Below, in pieces: positions 8,512 to 16,785 of a stretch of 64,000 bases of DNA. Both the position numbers and the translations under genes were made by a program. The DNA is from Lactococcus garvieae subsp. garvieae (GTDB taxonomy: Bacteria > Bacillota > Bacilli > Lactobacillales > Streptococcaceae), in contig NZ_CP118950.1 of NCBI RefSeq assembly GCF_029024465.1, positions 1,116,001-1,180,000 of the forward strand. The letters run 5' to 3'. The stretch's first letter is position 1, and every line of letters starts with the position of its first letter. The notes under the pieces are model-generated. The model did not search any database and was not told the DNA's origin. It saw nothing but the letters and a program-made list of their open reading frames with translations.

Positions 8512-9150
8512 TCAAACTTTATCATAGTGAAACAAACTATAGTTTTCGATAATTTCCAGAAGTCTTTCAGTATAAGCTGGATCAGTAGCATAGCCAGATA
8601 GTTGTACAGCATGAGCTGCCTCTTTATAATCTTTAGCCGCAAGGACAAGAGCATACTGGTTAGGGTTCCACGTTGTTCCTTCAGTGAAAAGATAGGCATG
8701 CCCTTCTACAGACTGTTGCCAATTGTCATAAACACGAAAAGGTTCACGCACTGTTATCCATTGATTATTTTCAAACTCCTTGGTTTCCAAAGCAACTTTT
8801 GGCACGTTACCGTAAGCTTTTATGCCAAACAGATTATAATATTTAGCTGCAAGTCCACTTCGACCAAAGTCACTTTCTAAGGCTGCCTGACCGAGCGTCA
8901 GGGAAGCGAGAATACCGTATTTTTCTTGGGTCTCTTGTGCATAAGGAGCTATCGTTCGGATAAAATCATATTCCTTGGTAGTTTCAACTTGTACCGCAAG
9001 TTCATTTGTATTACGATGATCCGCTGGATGAAGGGTGCTAAGTTCCAAAAGATCTACTATTACAAACAGGGTAATCAAAAATTTTACAGTAAAACGAAAG
9101 ATTTTTCTAGATTTAGTGGAAAGTACTCCGCGCTTTTTATGGTATGTCAT
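8512..9150 (-). CDS. GH73 N-acetylglucosaminidase, peptidoglycan hydrolase (AcmC-like)
   Basis: Small autolysin of 212 residues: basic N-terminus, one membrane anchor or signal helix (about 18-37), then a glucosaminidase domain (about 60-210) with ASLTLGQAALESDFGRSG carrying the catalytic Glu at about 92, YYNLFGIKAYG and FRVYDNWQQSVEGHA. No LysM repeats are present, which resembles lactococcal AcmC rather than AcmA. The frame continues upstream to 9411, but that part is unlike the family. The ATG used has no ribosome site and is 6 nt after a TGT-TATAAT extended -10, so the mRNA may be leaderless. Confidence 0.88.
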   Translation of the reverse strand: MTYHKKRGVLSTKSRKIFRFTVKFLITLFVIVDLLELSTLHPADHRNTNELAVQVETTKEYDFIRTIAPYAQETQEKYGILASLTLGQAALESDFGRSGLAAKYYNLFGIKAYGNVPKVALETKEFENNQWITVREPFRVYDNWQQSVEGHAYLFTEGTTWNPNQYALVLAAKDYKEAAHAVQLSGYATDPAYTERLLEIIENYSLFHYDKV

Positions 9151-9156
9151 AAAACC

Positions 9157-9165
9157 ATTATAACA
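9157..9165 (-). promoter_or_regulatory. Extended -10 of the glucosaminidase gene (leaderless start)
   Basis: Minus-strand TG-T-TATAAT is followed by six bases and the ATG. No -35 close to consensus was seen. Transcription starting 6-7 nt after the -10 would begin at the start codon. Confidence 0.6.
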
Positions 9166-9241
9166 AAAAGTTACAATATTTTTACGAAAATGATAGTAGC
9201 TTTTCATTAGCGAATAAATATACTTTTTGCAACTCATCCAG

Positions 9242-9457
9242 TTATGCCAGAGTGTAAGTATACTTAAAGCGTTCATCAAGAGCAACATCAACCTTGTAAT
9301 CACAATGGTCGGTGTCCCACTGCTCAGCAACTGTATCATAAACACTAGAAAACCAAAATCCCTCTTGATAAAAGATTTCATTAAATTGTAAATGAAGTCC
9401 TGCTCTTTCATACGAGGTATAAAGCAGCGAAATAATCTTACTTTCTACAACCGATTT
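9242..9457 (-). pseudogene. Start-less open frame upstream of the glucosaminidase gene
   Basis: An open minus-strand frame of 71 codons between an in-frame TAA (9458-9460) and a TAA (9242-9244). It reads like a real acidic, aromatic protein (YERAGLHLQFNEIFYQEG..., then VALDERFKYTYTLA), far more so than the ATG-initiated frame that overlaps it. It has no ATG, GTG or TTG, so it is either the tail of a lost gene or uses a non-standard start. No family was recognised. Confidence 0.35.
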
Positions 9458-9592
9458 TTAGTTTCATTATAGCATTCCCATTTCTGTTTTTACTATTAAT
9501 TTGAGAATCTCATGTGTTTTTCTATTACATTTTTTATAAAATATCATTTAGATTACATAAAGAATAAATATTGAATTTATAATTATTTTTCT

Positions 9593-9621
9593 TTGTTTTA
9601 TTTCTTTTATAGGTATATAAT
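9593..9621 (+). promoter_or_regulatory. Promoter of the Y-family polymerase gene
   Basis: TTGTTT, a 17-bp spacer and TATAAT, 34 bp before the ATG. Confidence 0.7.
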
Positions 9622-9625
9622 ATCG

Positions 9626-9643
9626 AATAAATCAATATTTATT
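9626..9643. promoter_or_regulatory. Inverted repeat over the predicted transcription start of umuC
   Basis: AATAAAT-CAAT-ATTTATT, a perfect 7-bp dyad starting 4 bp after the -10. A related AATAAATATTGA lies about 60 bp upstream near 9563. The position suits a repressor operator. HdiR is the SOS-type regulator of umuC in L. lactis, but identity with its operator was not verified. Confidence 0.5.
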
Positions 9644-9654
9644 GAGGGTATAAT

Positions 9655-11106
9655 ATGTTTATTGACTATACGTATGAACCACGGCGCGCCATTTTTTTTG
9701 AGGATGTGAAATCGAACTATGCCTCAATCGAATGTGTGGAGAGAGGGCTCCATCCTTTAAAGAGTTCACTTTGTGTCATGAGTCGCTCAGATCACTCCTA
9801 TGGCCTTATCTTAGCTTCAAGTCCGAAATTTAAAGAGGTTTTTGGAAAATCTAACGTCAGTCGTGCGGCAGATTTACCTTTTTTACTAGAAAATAGGAAG
9901 TTTAACTACCGGCGTTGGTATGCCAAACATACTGACATTTACGGGCAACGCACAGAACCCTCCATGCAACATGTCGCTTTTATTGAAAGTTGGGCTAAAC
10001 GCACACATATCGTTCCCCCGCAGATGGCCCTTTATATCGATAAGAATATCGAGATGCAGCAACTTTTGGCTAACTATACTTCTTCTGAAGAAATTCACTT
10101 GTATTCTATTGATGAGTCCTTCCTTGATGTTACAGAATCCCTGAATCTTTTCTACTCTGGCATCAAAGATAAATATGAGCAAATGGATTTGTTAGCCCAG
10201 GATTTACAGCAGAAAGTCCTTGAGCAAATGGGCCTATTTGTGACCGTTGGAATGGGAGATAATCCCTTGCTGGCTAAGTTGGCGATGGATAATTATGCCA
10301 AGCACAGCGCAACTATGCGGGCACTCATTCGTTATGAGGACGTCCCTGATAAAGTTTGGACACTTCCCAAAATGACTGATTTTTGGGGGATTGGAAGACG
10401 AACAGAGAAAAGATTCAATAAGTTAGGAATTTACTCTATCAAGGATCTAGCCCATGCAAACCCTGATAGGATTAAACGCAAAATGGGAATCGTTGGTCTT
10501 CAACAATTTTTTCATGCTCATGGTATTGATGAAACCAATGTTCGCGACAAACACCACAAAAAATCAGAAAGCTACAGCAACAGTCAGATTTTGCCACGTG
10601 ACTATGTACAGCAAGATGAAATAGAGCTAGTGATTAAGGAAATGGCTGAGCATCTTGCTATTCGACTTCGAAAAGGGAAAAAGCTTGCGGGCGGTCTCTC
10701 GCTCTATGTTAAACCTTCCTACAAAGAGTACTCTTCTTCAATAAAGACAGCCAGTAAAATTGAACCCACTCAAAGTACGACGGCTATTCAAGCCGAGTTT
10801 TTGCGCCTCTTTAGAGAAAAATATCATGGTGAAATTGTAAGAGAGATAGGTATCGGCGGTTTTGATTTATCTAGCGAAAATATTAAGCAACTTAATCTTT
10901 TTGAAACAATGCTCCCCAATGAATCTCAGGTCATCACCCATCAAAAACAGGAAGCTCTGCAAGATGCCATCGATGAAATACGTGATAAATTTGACTTTAC
11001 AGCCATTCAAAAAGCCAGCGTTTTGACAGCTGGCTCTAGAGTTTTAGAAAGAAACAAAATGATTGGCGGCCATGCAGCCGCAGGAGGAGAAAAAAATGAC
11101 CGTTGA
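9655..11106 (+). CDS. umuC: Y-family translesion DNA polymerase (UmuC-like)
   Basis: A 483-residue ImpB/MucB/SamB-type DNA polymerase of the UmuC/UvrX branch. The palm motifs FFEDVKSNYASIE (first Asp) and YSIDESFLDVT (catalytic Asp-Glu) are intact. They are followed by helix-hairpin-helix text (KMTDFWGIGRRTEKRFNKLGI) and a little-finger domain (about 300-420). GAGGG precedes the ATG by 6 nt. A small YolD-like gene overlaps its end, the usual Firmicutes arrangement. Induction by DNA damage is expected for the family and supported here only by the promoter palindrome. Confidence 0.93.
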   Translation: MFIDYTYEPRRAIFFEDVKSNYASIECVERGLHPLKSSLCVMSRSDHSYGLILASSPKFKEVFGKSNVSRAADLPFLLENRKFNYRRWYAKHTDIYGQRTEPSMQHVAFIESWAKRTHIVPPQMALYIDKNIEMQQLLANYTSSEEIHLYSIDESFLDVTESLNLFYSGIKDKYEQMDLLAQDLQQKVLEQMGLFVTVGMGDNPLLAKLAMDNYAKHSATMRALIRYEDVPDKVWTLPKMTDFWGIGRRTEKRFNKLGIYSIKDLAHANPDRIKRKMGIVGLQQFFHAHGIDETNVRDKHHKKSESYSNSQILPRDYVQQDEIELVIKEMAEHLAIRLRKGKKLAGGLSLYVKPSYKEYSSSIKTASKIEPTQSTTAIQAEFLRLFREKYHGEIVREIGIGGFDLSSENIKQLNLFETMLPNESQVITHQKQEALQDAIDEIRDKFDFTAIQKASVLTAGSRVLERNKMIGGHAAAGGEKNDR

Positions 11107-11278
11107 TCGCTCATATAGCCCTTATGAATCCATCCGTAACTATCATGACAGAGGCATGATGAAATGGGGAGCTTTCGCCACCGGAGAACTGTCTGAAGCA
11201 CAGCGGAAATTGCGAGAGAAAGAGGAATTAGAAAATGAAACATTCCCAAAGAAAGCAACTTCAAAATTAGATGATTAA
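11096..11278 (+). CDS. YolD-like protein, partner of the Y-family polymerase
   Basis: A 60-residue protein with the YolD-type core DRGMMKWGAFATGELSEAQ. Such proteins are routinely encoded with UmuC-type polymerases in Firmicutes; their exact role is unsettled. AGGAGG stands about 8 nt before this ATG, which decides the start over an in-frame ATG 11 codons upstream. It overlaps the polymerase gene by 11 nt, indicating coupled translation. Confidence 0.8.
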   Translation: MTVDRSYSPYESIRNYHDRGMMKWGAFATGELSEAQRKLREKEELENETFPKKATSKLDD

Positions 11279-11289
11279 GATTTTGCATA

Positions 11290-11670
11290 TCATTCTGGTA
11301 ACTCAGACTGTGCAAAGGCATAATAATTGCCATCCGGATCTTGGAAGTTAAAGTTCACCATACCTTGGAAATCATTGATTTCACTCACTGTATCTGTTGC
11401 TTCAGCAACACGTGAGTGCCACTCTTGTAGGTTATCTACAGTAAAGAGCATTGAGCCTTTCATCTCCGCCACTTCTGGTGAATTTTGACGAATAAAATCC
11501 AGATTCCATAATTGAATACGTGCGCTTGGCGCATCCGCATCCACTGCAAAAATCACCGTTTCTTGTGAGTCTGAACCTTGACGGCGAAGTTCTTGCAAAC
11601 CGACTTTCGTCCAAAATTCTGCGTGCTTTGGGACATCCGAAACATAAAGCATATTACAAAGATTAATCAT
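11290..11670 (-). CDS. VOC-superfamily (glyoxalase/bleomycin-resistance fold) protein
   Basis: A 126-residue single VOC module pair: MINLCNMLYVSDVPKHAEFWTKVGL opens the first beta-alpha-beta-beta-beta unit, and MVNFNFQDPDGNYYAFAQS closes the second, with the usual DPDGN turn. The substrate cannot be told from the sequence. Its stop is only 12 nt from the convergent yolD-like stop, with no clear hairpin between. The ribosome site is weak (GAGA). Confidence 0.82.
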   Translation of the reverse strand: MINLCNMLYVSDVPKHAEFWTKVGLQELRRQGSDSQETVIFAVDADAPSARIQLWNLDFIRQNSPEVAEMKGSMLFTVDNLQEWHSRVAEATDTVSEINDFQGMVNFNFQDPDGNYYAFAQSELPE

Positions 11671-11966
11671 AGTATTTTCTCTTTTCTATAAAGTAAACAG
11701 ATGGCGGATTGTTATAAAACGCACCTTCTTCTTATATATTGATTATCCCACAGTCTAAGGCAAAAAACAATTTAGAAACTCTGGAATACCGAGAGGGATA
11801 ATTTATACATTTAACCAATGTGATAAGAAAATGCATCTTTTTAATAAGACTTTTCTTATTTTCAAATATTCAGTTCATTTTTCCAAGTCTAATTGCTCCT
11901 CAAAGCCTATGTTCCTGTGCTATACTAGAATTATAAAATTACGCGACTAATCACGGAGGTTCTCAT

Positions 11967-12365
11967 TTGATTCAATTTAATTTTTTATCGAAAACTTTTA
12001 ATGTCATCATAAAAGTCTGTTTAAGTTTACTCGGGTTGGTTATTGCCTTCCTTATGTTCAAAGAGATTTGGGTCCTTCTCTCCTCCTTCACTACTGGATT
12101 TATTGATTACAGTTTCTATGATATTATTGACCGTATCTTAACTTTTTTCCTCTTTTTGGAATTTTTAGAACTCATCATTCACTATCTTTCGGATAATGAT
12201 CACCCAACAATCAAGAAATATATCTATATCGCCGTTGCTTCGATCGTTCGACTTTTGATTTCAAATCACGAAACTTCTCAACTCAGCTTGTTCCTCCAAT
12301 GTTCAGCCATTTTAGTCCTCATCATTGGAACTGTGATGCTCAACCTTTGGGGAGATTTAAAATAA
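11967..12365 (+). CDS. psiE: PsiE-like membrane protein
   Basis: A 132-residue protein with four hydrophobic segments (about 13-30, 55-75, 83-98, 103-125) and the PsiE-family text FFLFLEFLELIIHYL, DNDHPTIKKYIYIAVASIVR and LISNH. PsiE is phosphate-starvation inducible in E. coli; the function in lactococci is unknown. The start is a TTG, supported by GGAGG exactly 7 nt upstream. A TG-TGC-TATACT extended -10 lies at 11921-11926. A strong terminator follows immediately. Confidence 0.85.
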   Translation: MIQFNFLSKTFNVIIKVCLSLLGLVIAFLMFKEIWVLLSSFTTGFIDYSFYDIIDRILTFFLFLEFLELIIHYLSDNDHPTIKKYIYIAVASIVRLLISNHETSQLSLFLQCSAILVLIIGTVMLNLWGDLK

Positions 12366-12369
12366 TAAA

Positions 12370-12397
12370 AACCTTCGCTTATTGTCGAAGGTTTTTT
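12370..12397 (+). terminator. Terminator after psiE
   Basis: Stem AACCTTCG/CGAAGGTT with an 8-nt loop, followed by TTTTT. It can also serve ppdK on the other strand. Confidence 0.85.
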
Positions 12398-12406
12398 TAC
12401 ATCCTC

Positions 12407-15025
12407 TTACTTAATACTCATCTGTGCAACCGTAAGAAGAACTGCAGGAACGCGATATGGTGAGCATGATACATAATCCAAACCGATGTTTTGAAGAAAA
12501 GCAACGGAGTCTGGATCGCCTCCCACTTCACCACACACCCCAAAACTAATATCCTTATGTCGCGGTTTGACAAGCTCTATTGCTGTTTTCATCAAACTGC
12601 CCACGCCTTTCTGATCCAAATGTTGAAAAGGATCATCTTCTAAAATCCCTTTCTCAATGTAGTCTGGCAAAAATTTAACCGAATCATCACGAGAAAAGCC
12701 ATAGGTCAGCTGTGTCAGGTCATTGGTACCAAAACTGAAGAACTGTGCCGAAGTCGCAAGCTGGTCGGCCGTCAAGCAGGCTCTTGGAATTTCAAGCATT
12801 GCACCGATCTTATACGTCAGTTTCATCTTGTGTTTTTCAAAGACATGTTGAATTTTGTCTTCCAACATCTTTTTAAGATAAGATAATTCTTTTTCTTCAG
12901 CAACTAAAGGAATCATAATCTCTGGTTTGACCTGCTTTCCTGTTTTAGCAAGCTCCAAAGCAGCTTCCATTATGGCTTCAACCTGCATTTCATATATTTC
13001 AGGATAAGTTATGGCTAAACGACAACCACGATGCCCCAGCATTGGATTGAACTCTTCGAGATCTTTCCCTCTTTGTATGATAAAGTCAACCGTTTGACCG
13101 CATGCTTCAGCCACTTGCTCATATTCTTCCTTCGTTTTAGGCATAAATTCGTGAAGCGGCGGATCCAAAAGGCGGATCGTACACGGCATTCCCTCGGTGA
13201 GATTCAAAATTTCAGCAAAATCTTTTTTCTGGAATGCTTTGAGTGTTTCAAGCGATTGCTTACGCTGCAGTTGATCTTCTGAGAGAAACATTTTACGCAT
13301 TTCCAAAATTCGTTCTTTTCCAAAAAACATATGTTCTGTACGCGCCAAGCCAATACCGCTCGCACCAAACTCTAACGCAGCTCTGATATCTTCAACAGTT
13401 TCAGCATTTGCTCTGACCTGCAACTTCCCTATGTGAGAGGCCCATCTGAGCACTTTTACTAAAAGATCGAGATCTTGTGCCTTATCAAGTTTAATTTCAC
13501 CCCGGTAGATTTTTCCTGTTGTACCATCTACTGAGAGTAAATCACCTTCATTTATGGTATGTGTACCATCGTATGCTTGTTTGAGTTTTTCATTAATCGT
13601 TAATTGTTCACATCCAACCACGCAGCACACCCCCATACCTCGTGCTACGACAGCCGCATGAGAGGTCATTCCTCCACGAGATGTGACAATGGCCTCACTC
13701 ACAACCATACCTTCAATATCTTCTGGTGAAGTTTCTGTTCGAAGAAGGATAACTTTTTGTCCCGCCGCGTGTGCGTTTTGCGCATCTTCTGCATGGAAAT
13801 AAACTCTCCCAGAAGCTGCACCAGGGCTTGCAGGTAATCCTTTTGCTATAGCTTGACTCTCCGCCAACATTTGTTCATCAAACACAGGATGAAGCAGCTG
13901 GGTAATCATGGAAGGCGTTAGGCGTTTCAAGCTCTCCTCCTTACTTATTACGCCATCTTCTGCCATTTGAGTCGCAATTTTAAAAGCGGCCTTTGCTGTT
14001 CGTTTCCCGTTACGTGTTTGAAGAATGAAGAGTTTTCCCTCTTCTATGGTGAACTCGATATCTTGCATATCTTGATAATGCGCTTCCAACTGATGGCATA
14101 TTTTTTCAAATTGCAAGTAAATCGCGGGTTGGTCTTGTTTCAGCTCTTGTATTGGACGCGGCGTCCTAATCCCTGCAACAACATCTTCCCCTTGAGCATT
14201 CAGCAAAAATTCGCCAAAAACACCGGCTTCTCCTGTGGCGGGATTACGTGTAAAGGCTACACCTGTCCCACTATTCCCGCCAGTATTTCCAAACACCATT
14301 TCTTGGATATTAACAGCTGTTCCAAGTTTATCGGAGATTTCATGGATACGACGGTAAGTTACAGCGCGCGGATTATTCCAAGAAGTAAATACCGCTTCTA
14401 CTGCCGCATAAAGCTGTTTGGAAGGGTCTTGGGGAAAGTTTTCACCAACTTCGTTCAGATAGATTGTGGTAAATTGTTGGATAATCTCCTTCCAATCTTC
14501 CGCTTTCATCTCAATATCTGAGCTGTAACCATGTGCCGCTTTATATTGCGTGAGCGCTTCTTCAAAAATGTTTTTATCCACGCCTTTAACCACATCGCCA
14601 AACATTTGGATTAAACGACGGTAACAATCATAAGCAAACACAGGATTCCCAGTCTTGCGGGCAAAAATTTCAACACTCTGATGGTTTAAACCTAAATTCA
14701 AAATGGTATCCATCATGCCCGGCATTGAAAATTTTGAGCCACTTCTGACCGACACTAAAAGTGGATTTTCCTCATCTGCAAATTTCTTCCCCGTTTCATT
14801 TTCTAGCTTCACAATATGTTCTTCTATTTCCTTAACCAACTCAGGCAATAATTTTTTCGAATCCAGATACTCTAAGCAAGCTTCGGTAGTAATGGTAAAT
14901 CCTCTGGGTACGGGTAAACCAATCCCAGTCATCTCTGCAAGATTTGCTCCCTTTCCTCCCAAGAGATCCTTTTGTTCTTTTGAACCTTCTGTAAAGTTAT
15001 AAACCCGTTTTTTTGCTCGTGACAT
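12407..15025 (-). CDS. ppdK: Pyruvate, phosphate dikinase
   Basis: An 872-residue PPDK that converts pyruvate, ATP and Pi to PEP, AMP and PPi. The order is the ATP-grasp domain (about 1-340, LLGGKGANLAEM, SVRSG), the phosphohistidine domain (SRGGMTSHAAVVARGMG with the catalytic His), and the PEP-binding TIM barrel (GIGLARTEHMFF ... FSFGTNDLTQ ... SFGVCGEVGGDP). The ATG used has AAGGAG 6 nt upstream; an in-frame ATG 8 codons earlier has none and lies in an operator-like site. It is divergent from a CcpN-like repressor and the PPDK regulatory kinase, so expression and phosphorylation state are both controlled next door. Confidence 0.95.
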   Translation of the reverse strand: MSRAKKRVYNFTEGSKEQKDLLGGKGANLAEMTGIGLPVPRGFTITTEACLEYLDSKKLLPELVKEIEEHIVKLENETGKKFADEENPLLVSVRSGSKFSMPGMMDTILNLGLNHQSVEIFARKTGNPVFAYDCYRRLIQMFGDVVKGVDKNIFEEALTQYKAAHGYSSDIEMKAEDWKEIIQQFTTIYLNEVGENFPQDPSKQLYAAVEAVFTSWNNPRAVTYRRIHEISDKLGTAVNIQEMVFGNTGGNSGTGVAFTRNPATGEAGVFGEFLLNAQGEDVVAGIRTPRPIQELKQDQPAIYLQFEKICHQLEAHYQDMQDIEFTIEEGKLFILQTRNGKRTAKAAFKIATQMAEDGVISKEESLKRLTPSMITQLLHPVFDEQMLAESQAIAKGLPASPGAASGRVYFHAEDAQNAHAAGQKVILLRTETSPEDIEGMVVSEAIVTSRGGMTSHAAVVARGMGVCCVVGCEQLTINEKLKQAYDGTHTINEGDLLSVDGTTGKIYRGEIKLDKAQDLDLLVKVLRWASHIGKLQVRANAETVEDIRAALEFGASGIGLARTEHMFFGKERILEMRKMFLSEDQLQRKQSLETLKAFQKKDFAEILNLTEGMPCTIRLLDPPLHEFMPKTKEEYEQVAEACGQTVDFIIQRGKDLEEFNPMLGHRGCRLAITYPEIYEMQVEAIMEAALELAKTGKQVKPEIMIPLVAEEKELSYLKKMLEDKIQHVFEKHKMKLTYKIGAMLEIPRACLTADQLATSAQFFSFGTNDLTQLTYGFSRDDSVKFLPDYIEKGILEDDPFQHLDQKGVGSLMKTAIELVKPRHKDISFGVCGEVGGDPDSVAFLQNIGLDYVSCSPYRVPAVLLTVAQMSIK

Positions 15026-15039
15026 TCGCGTCTCCTTTA

Positions 15040-15050
15040 TATGTGACATA
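15040..15050 (-). promoter_or_regulatory. CcpN-like operator 1 (ppdK leader)
   Basis: TATGTCACATA matches the B. subtilis CcpN consensus TRTGHYATAYW at 10 of 11 positions. It lies between the ppdK promoter and its ribosome site. Confidence 0.55.
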
Positions 15051-15069
15051 CTATTTGGTGAATAAACAC

Positions 15070-15098
15070 ATTATATAGTGTGTCACATTTATTGTCAA
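15070..15098 (-). promoter_or_regulatory. ppdK promoter (consensus)
   Basis: Perfect TTGACA and perfect TATAAT separated by 17 bp on the minus strand. Such a strong promoter would be expected to need repression; a CcpN-like site sits in its spacer. Confidence 0.88.
15079..15089 (+). promoter_or_regulatory. CcpN-like operator 2 (in the ppdK promoter spacer)
   Basis: TGTGTCACATT matches TRTGHYATAYW at 10 of 11 positions and lies between the -35 and -10 of ppdK. Confidence 0.55.
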
Positions 15099-15163
15099 GT
15101 GTTTTATAACCGTATTCTTTTATGGCTTATTTACCTTATATATAGCAGATTTCCTTTTATAAA

Positions 15164-15192
15164 TTGCTTTTAAAAGATAAAACACATATAAT
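15164..15192 (+). promoter_or_regulatory. Promoter of the ccpN-like operon
   Basis: TTGCTT, a 17-bp spacer and TATAAT, 33 bp before the TTG start codon. Confidence 0.75.
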
Positions 15193-15198
15193 ATATAG

Positions 15199-15209
15199 TA
15201 TGTCTTATT
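15199..15209 (+). promoter_or_regulatory. CcpN-like operator 3 (autoregulatory position)
   Basis: TATGTCTTATT, 10 of 11 to the CcpN consensus, begins 6 bp after the -10, over the predicted transcription start. Confidence 0.5.
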
Positions 15210-15225
15210 TATTAAGGAGTGGCAC

Positions 15226-15858
15226 TTGAAACTGACAACAAGACAAACTGAAATAATTAATATCGTAAAAGCAGAACAGCCCATAAGTGGTGAAAAAATT
15301 GCACAAAATTTAGGTTTAAGTCGTGCAACTTTAAGGAACGACTTGTCTATACTAACCATGACGGGATTACTTGATGCTAAGCCAAAGGTGGGCTATTTCT
15401 ATACGGGGCAAAAAATGCAGCCTCTTTATATTGAAAGCTGCTACTCAAAAAAAGTAGCAGACGTTATGACTTCGCCCCTAATTGTTGAGCAAAATATGTC
15501 TGTTTACGACGCTGCGACAAGTCTTTTTCTCTATGATATTGGCAGTATATATGTCAAAAATGAAAATGGCGATTTAGCTGGCCTTCTTTCTCGGAAAGAT
15601 CTTCTCCGCTTCGCTATTAGTGGCAACAATCTGGAGAAAACACCCGTTGCTGTCATAATGACACGTATGCCTAATATTCATACTATAACTGCCGACAAGA
15701 CTTTACTTGAAGCTGGGAATATTCTTTCCCAATACGAGGTTGATAGCTTACCTGTGCTTGAAAAAGTAGACTCGAAAAAAATCATCGGTAAAATATCCAT
15801 CAAACACATCATGAAAGCTTTCATCCAAACAGGAAACGAAATGCAAGGCGAAGATTAA
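15226..15858 (+). CDS. ccpN: CcpN-like transcriptional repressor (HTH + two CBS domains)
   Basis: A 210-residue regulator: N-terminal helix-turn-helix (TTRQTEIINIVKAEQPISGEKIAQNLGLSRATLRNDLSIL in outline, about residues 3-60) and a CBS pair (about 75-130 and 140-200). This architecture is that of B. subtilis CcpN, which represses gluconeogenic genes and senses nucleotide or energy state through the CBS domains. The start is a TTG with AAGGAG 6 nt upstream. It is followed 9 nt later by the PPDK regulatory kinase, echoing the Bacillus ccpN-yqfL pair, but here the divergent target gene is ppdK. Confidence 0.9.
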   Translation: MKLTTRQTEIINIVKAEQPISGEKIAQNLGLSRATLRNDLSILTMTGLLDAKPKVGYFYTGQKMQPLYIESCYSKKVADVMTSPLIVEQNMSVYDAATSLFLYDIGSIYVKNENGDLAGLLSRKDLLRFAISGNNLEKTPVAVIMTRMPNIHTITADKTLLEAGNILSQYEVDSLPVLEKVDSKKIIGKISIKHIMKAFIQTGNEMQGED

Positions 15859-15867
15859 GGGGACAAA

Positions 15868-16671
15868 ATGCAAAATATAAAAATTTATCTCATTACTGAC
15901 TCTGTCGGTGAAACAGCCAAAAAAATTATTTCTGCTGTTGTGGCACAATTTCCAACTGTTGATTTATCAGATGTTCAGCTTTATCCTTTTACCAATGATA
16001 AAGCTTCCCTATTAGAAATTTTGAATGATGCCAAAAAAGAAAATGCACTGGTTGCTATCACTCTCGTTGATAAGACTTTAGTAGCTTGTGTCAAAAAATT
16101 TTCAGATACACATGATTTGGCCTATGTGGATTTTATGTCGCCACTCATGCAACTTATTGAAGAACGCTCAGGGGAGCAACCTACACAAGAGTCTGGCAGT
16201 GTTCATCGGTTAAATCAAGCATATTTTAATCGTGTAGCTGCTATCGAATTTGCGGTAAAATATGACGATGGCAAAGATCCTAAAGGATTTTTAAATGCCG
16301 ATATTGTGCTTCTGGGTGTCTCGCGAACTTCAAAAACACCACTGAGTATGTACTTGGCCAACAAAGGTTACAAGGTAGCAAATCTCCCGATCATTCCAGA
16401 GGTCGAAGTGGCTAAAGAACTTTATAAAGTTGATCCGCGTAAGATTATCGGCTTAACCAGTACTTCTGAAAGTTTAAGTAATATACGAAGCTACCGAGAA
16501 CAAACGCTTGGGCTTAAAACAAAATCCATGTATTCTGATGAAAAGCGTATTCTTGAAGAGTTGGCTTATGCAGATACACTCTTTGAGCAATTGGGCATCG
16601 AGACAATTGATGTCAGTAAACGTTCAATTGAAGAAAGCTCAATGCTTATTGAGAATCTTATCCAAAAATAA
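15868..16671 (+). CDS. PPDK regulatory protein (bifunctional kinase/pyrophosphorylase)
   Basis: A 267-residue DUF299-family protein. In this family it phosphorylates a threonine of pyruvate phosphate dikinase with ADP and reverses this with Pi, switching the enzyme off and on. The start IYLITDSVGETA and the P-loop GVSRTSKT (150-157) are diagnostic. It is cotranscribed with the CcpN-like gene and faces ppdK, its expected substrate. AGGGGA precedes the ATG. Confidence 0.93.
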   Translation: MQNIKIYLITDSVGETAKKIISAVVAQFPTVDLSDVQLYPFTNDKASLLEILNDAKKENALVAITLVDKTLVACVKKFSDTHDLAYVDFMSPLMQLIEERSGEQPTQESGSVHRLNQAYFNRVAAIEFAVKYDDGKDPKGFLNADIVLLGVSRTSKTPLSMYLANKGYKVANLPIIPEVEVAKELYKVDPRKIIGLTSTSESLSNIRSYREQTLGLKTKSMYSDEKRILEELAYADTLFEQLGIETIDVSKRSIEESSMLIENLIQK

Positions 16672-16697
16672 AAAGCACACAAGTGCTTTTATTTTTT
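16671..16697 (+). terminator. Terminator after the PPDK regulatory protein gene
   Basis: AAAAGCAC/GTGCTTTT stem with a 4-nt loop and a following T-rich tract. Confidence 0.8.
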
Positions 16698-16785
16698 ATC
16701 TTACAGAAGAGTAAGTTTTTGAATCCTAATTCCCTGATAAAATAAATAAAGAAATAAAAAAACTTTAGAAAAGGACAACACTACA

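Noticed and set aside
9151-9411. N-terminal extension of the glucosaminidase frame
   Set aside because: The extra 87 residues are unlike the family, and another frame in the same stretch is more protein-like; the short form with its own extended -10 fits the known protein size.
14703-15002. Plus-strand frame opposite ppdK
   Set aside because: Antisense shadow of the strongly coding ppdK frame.
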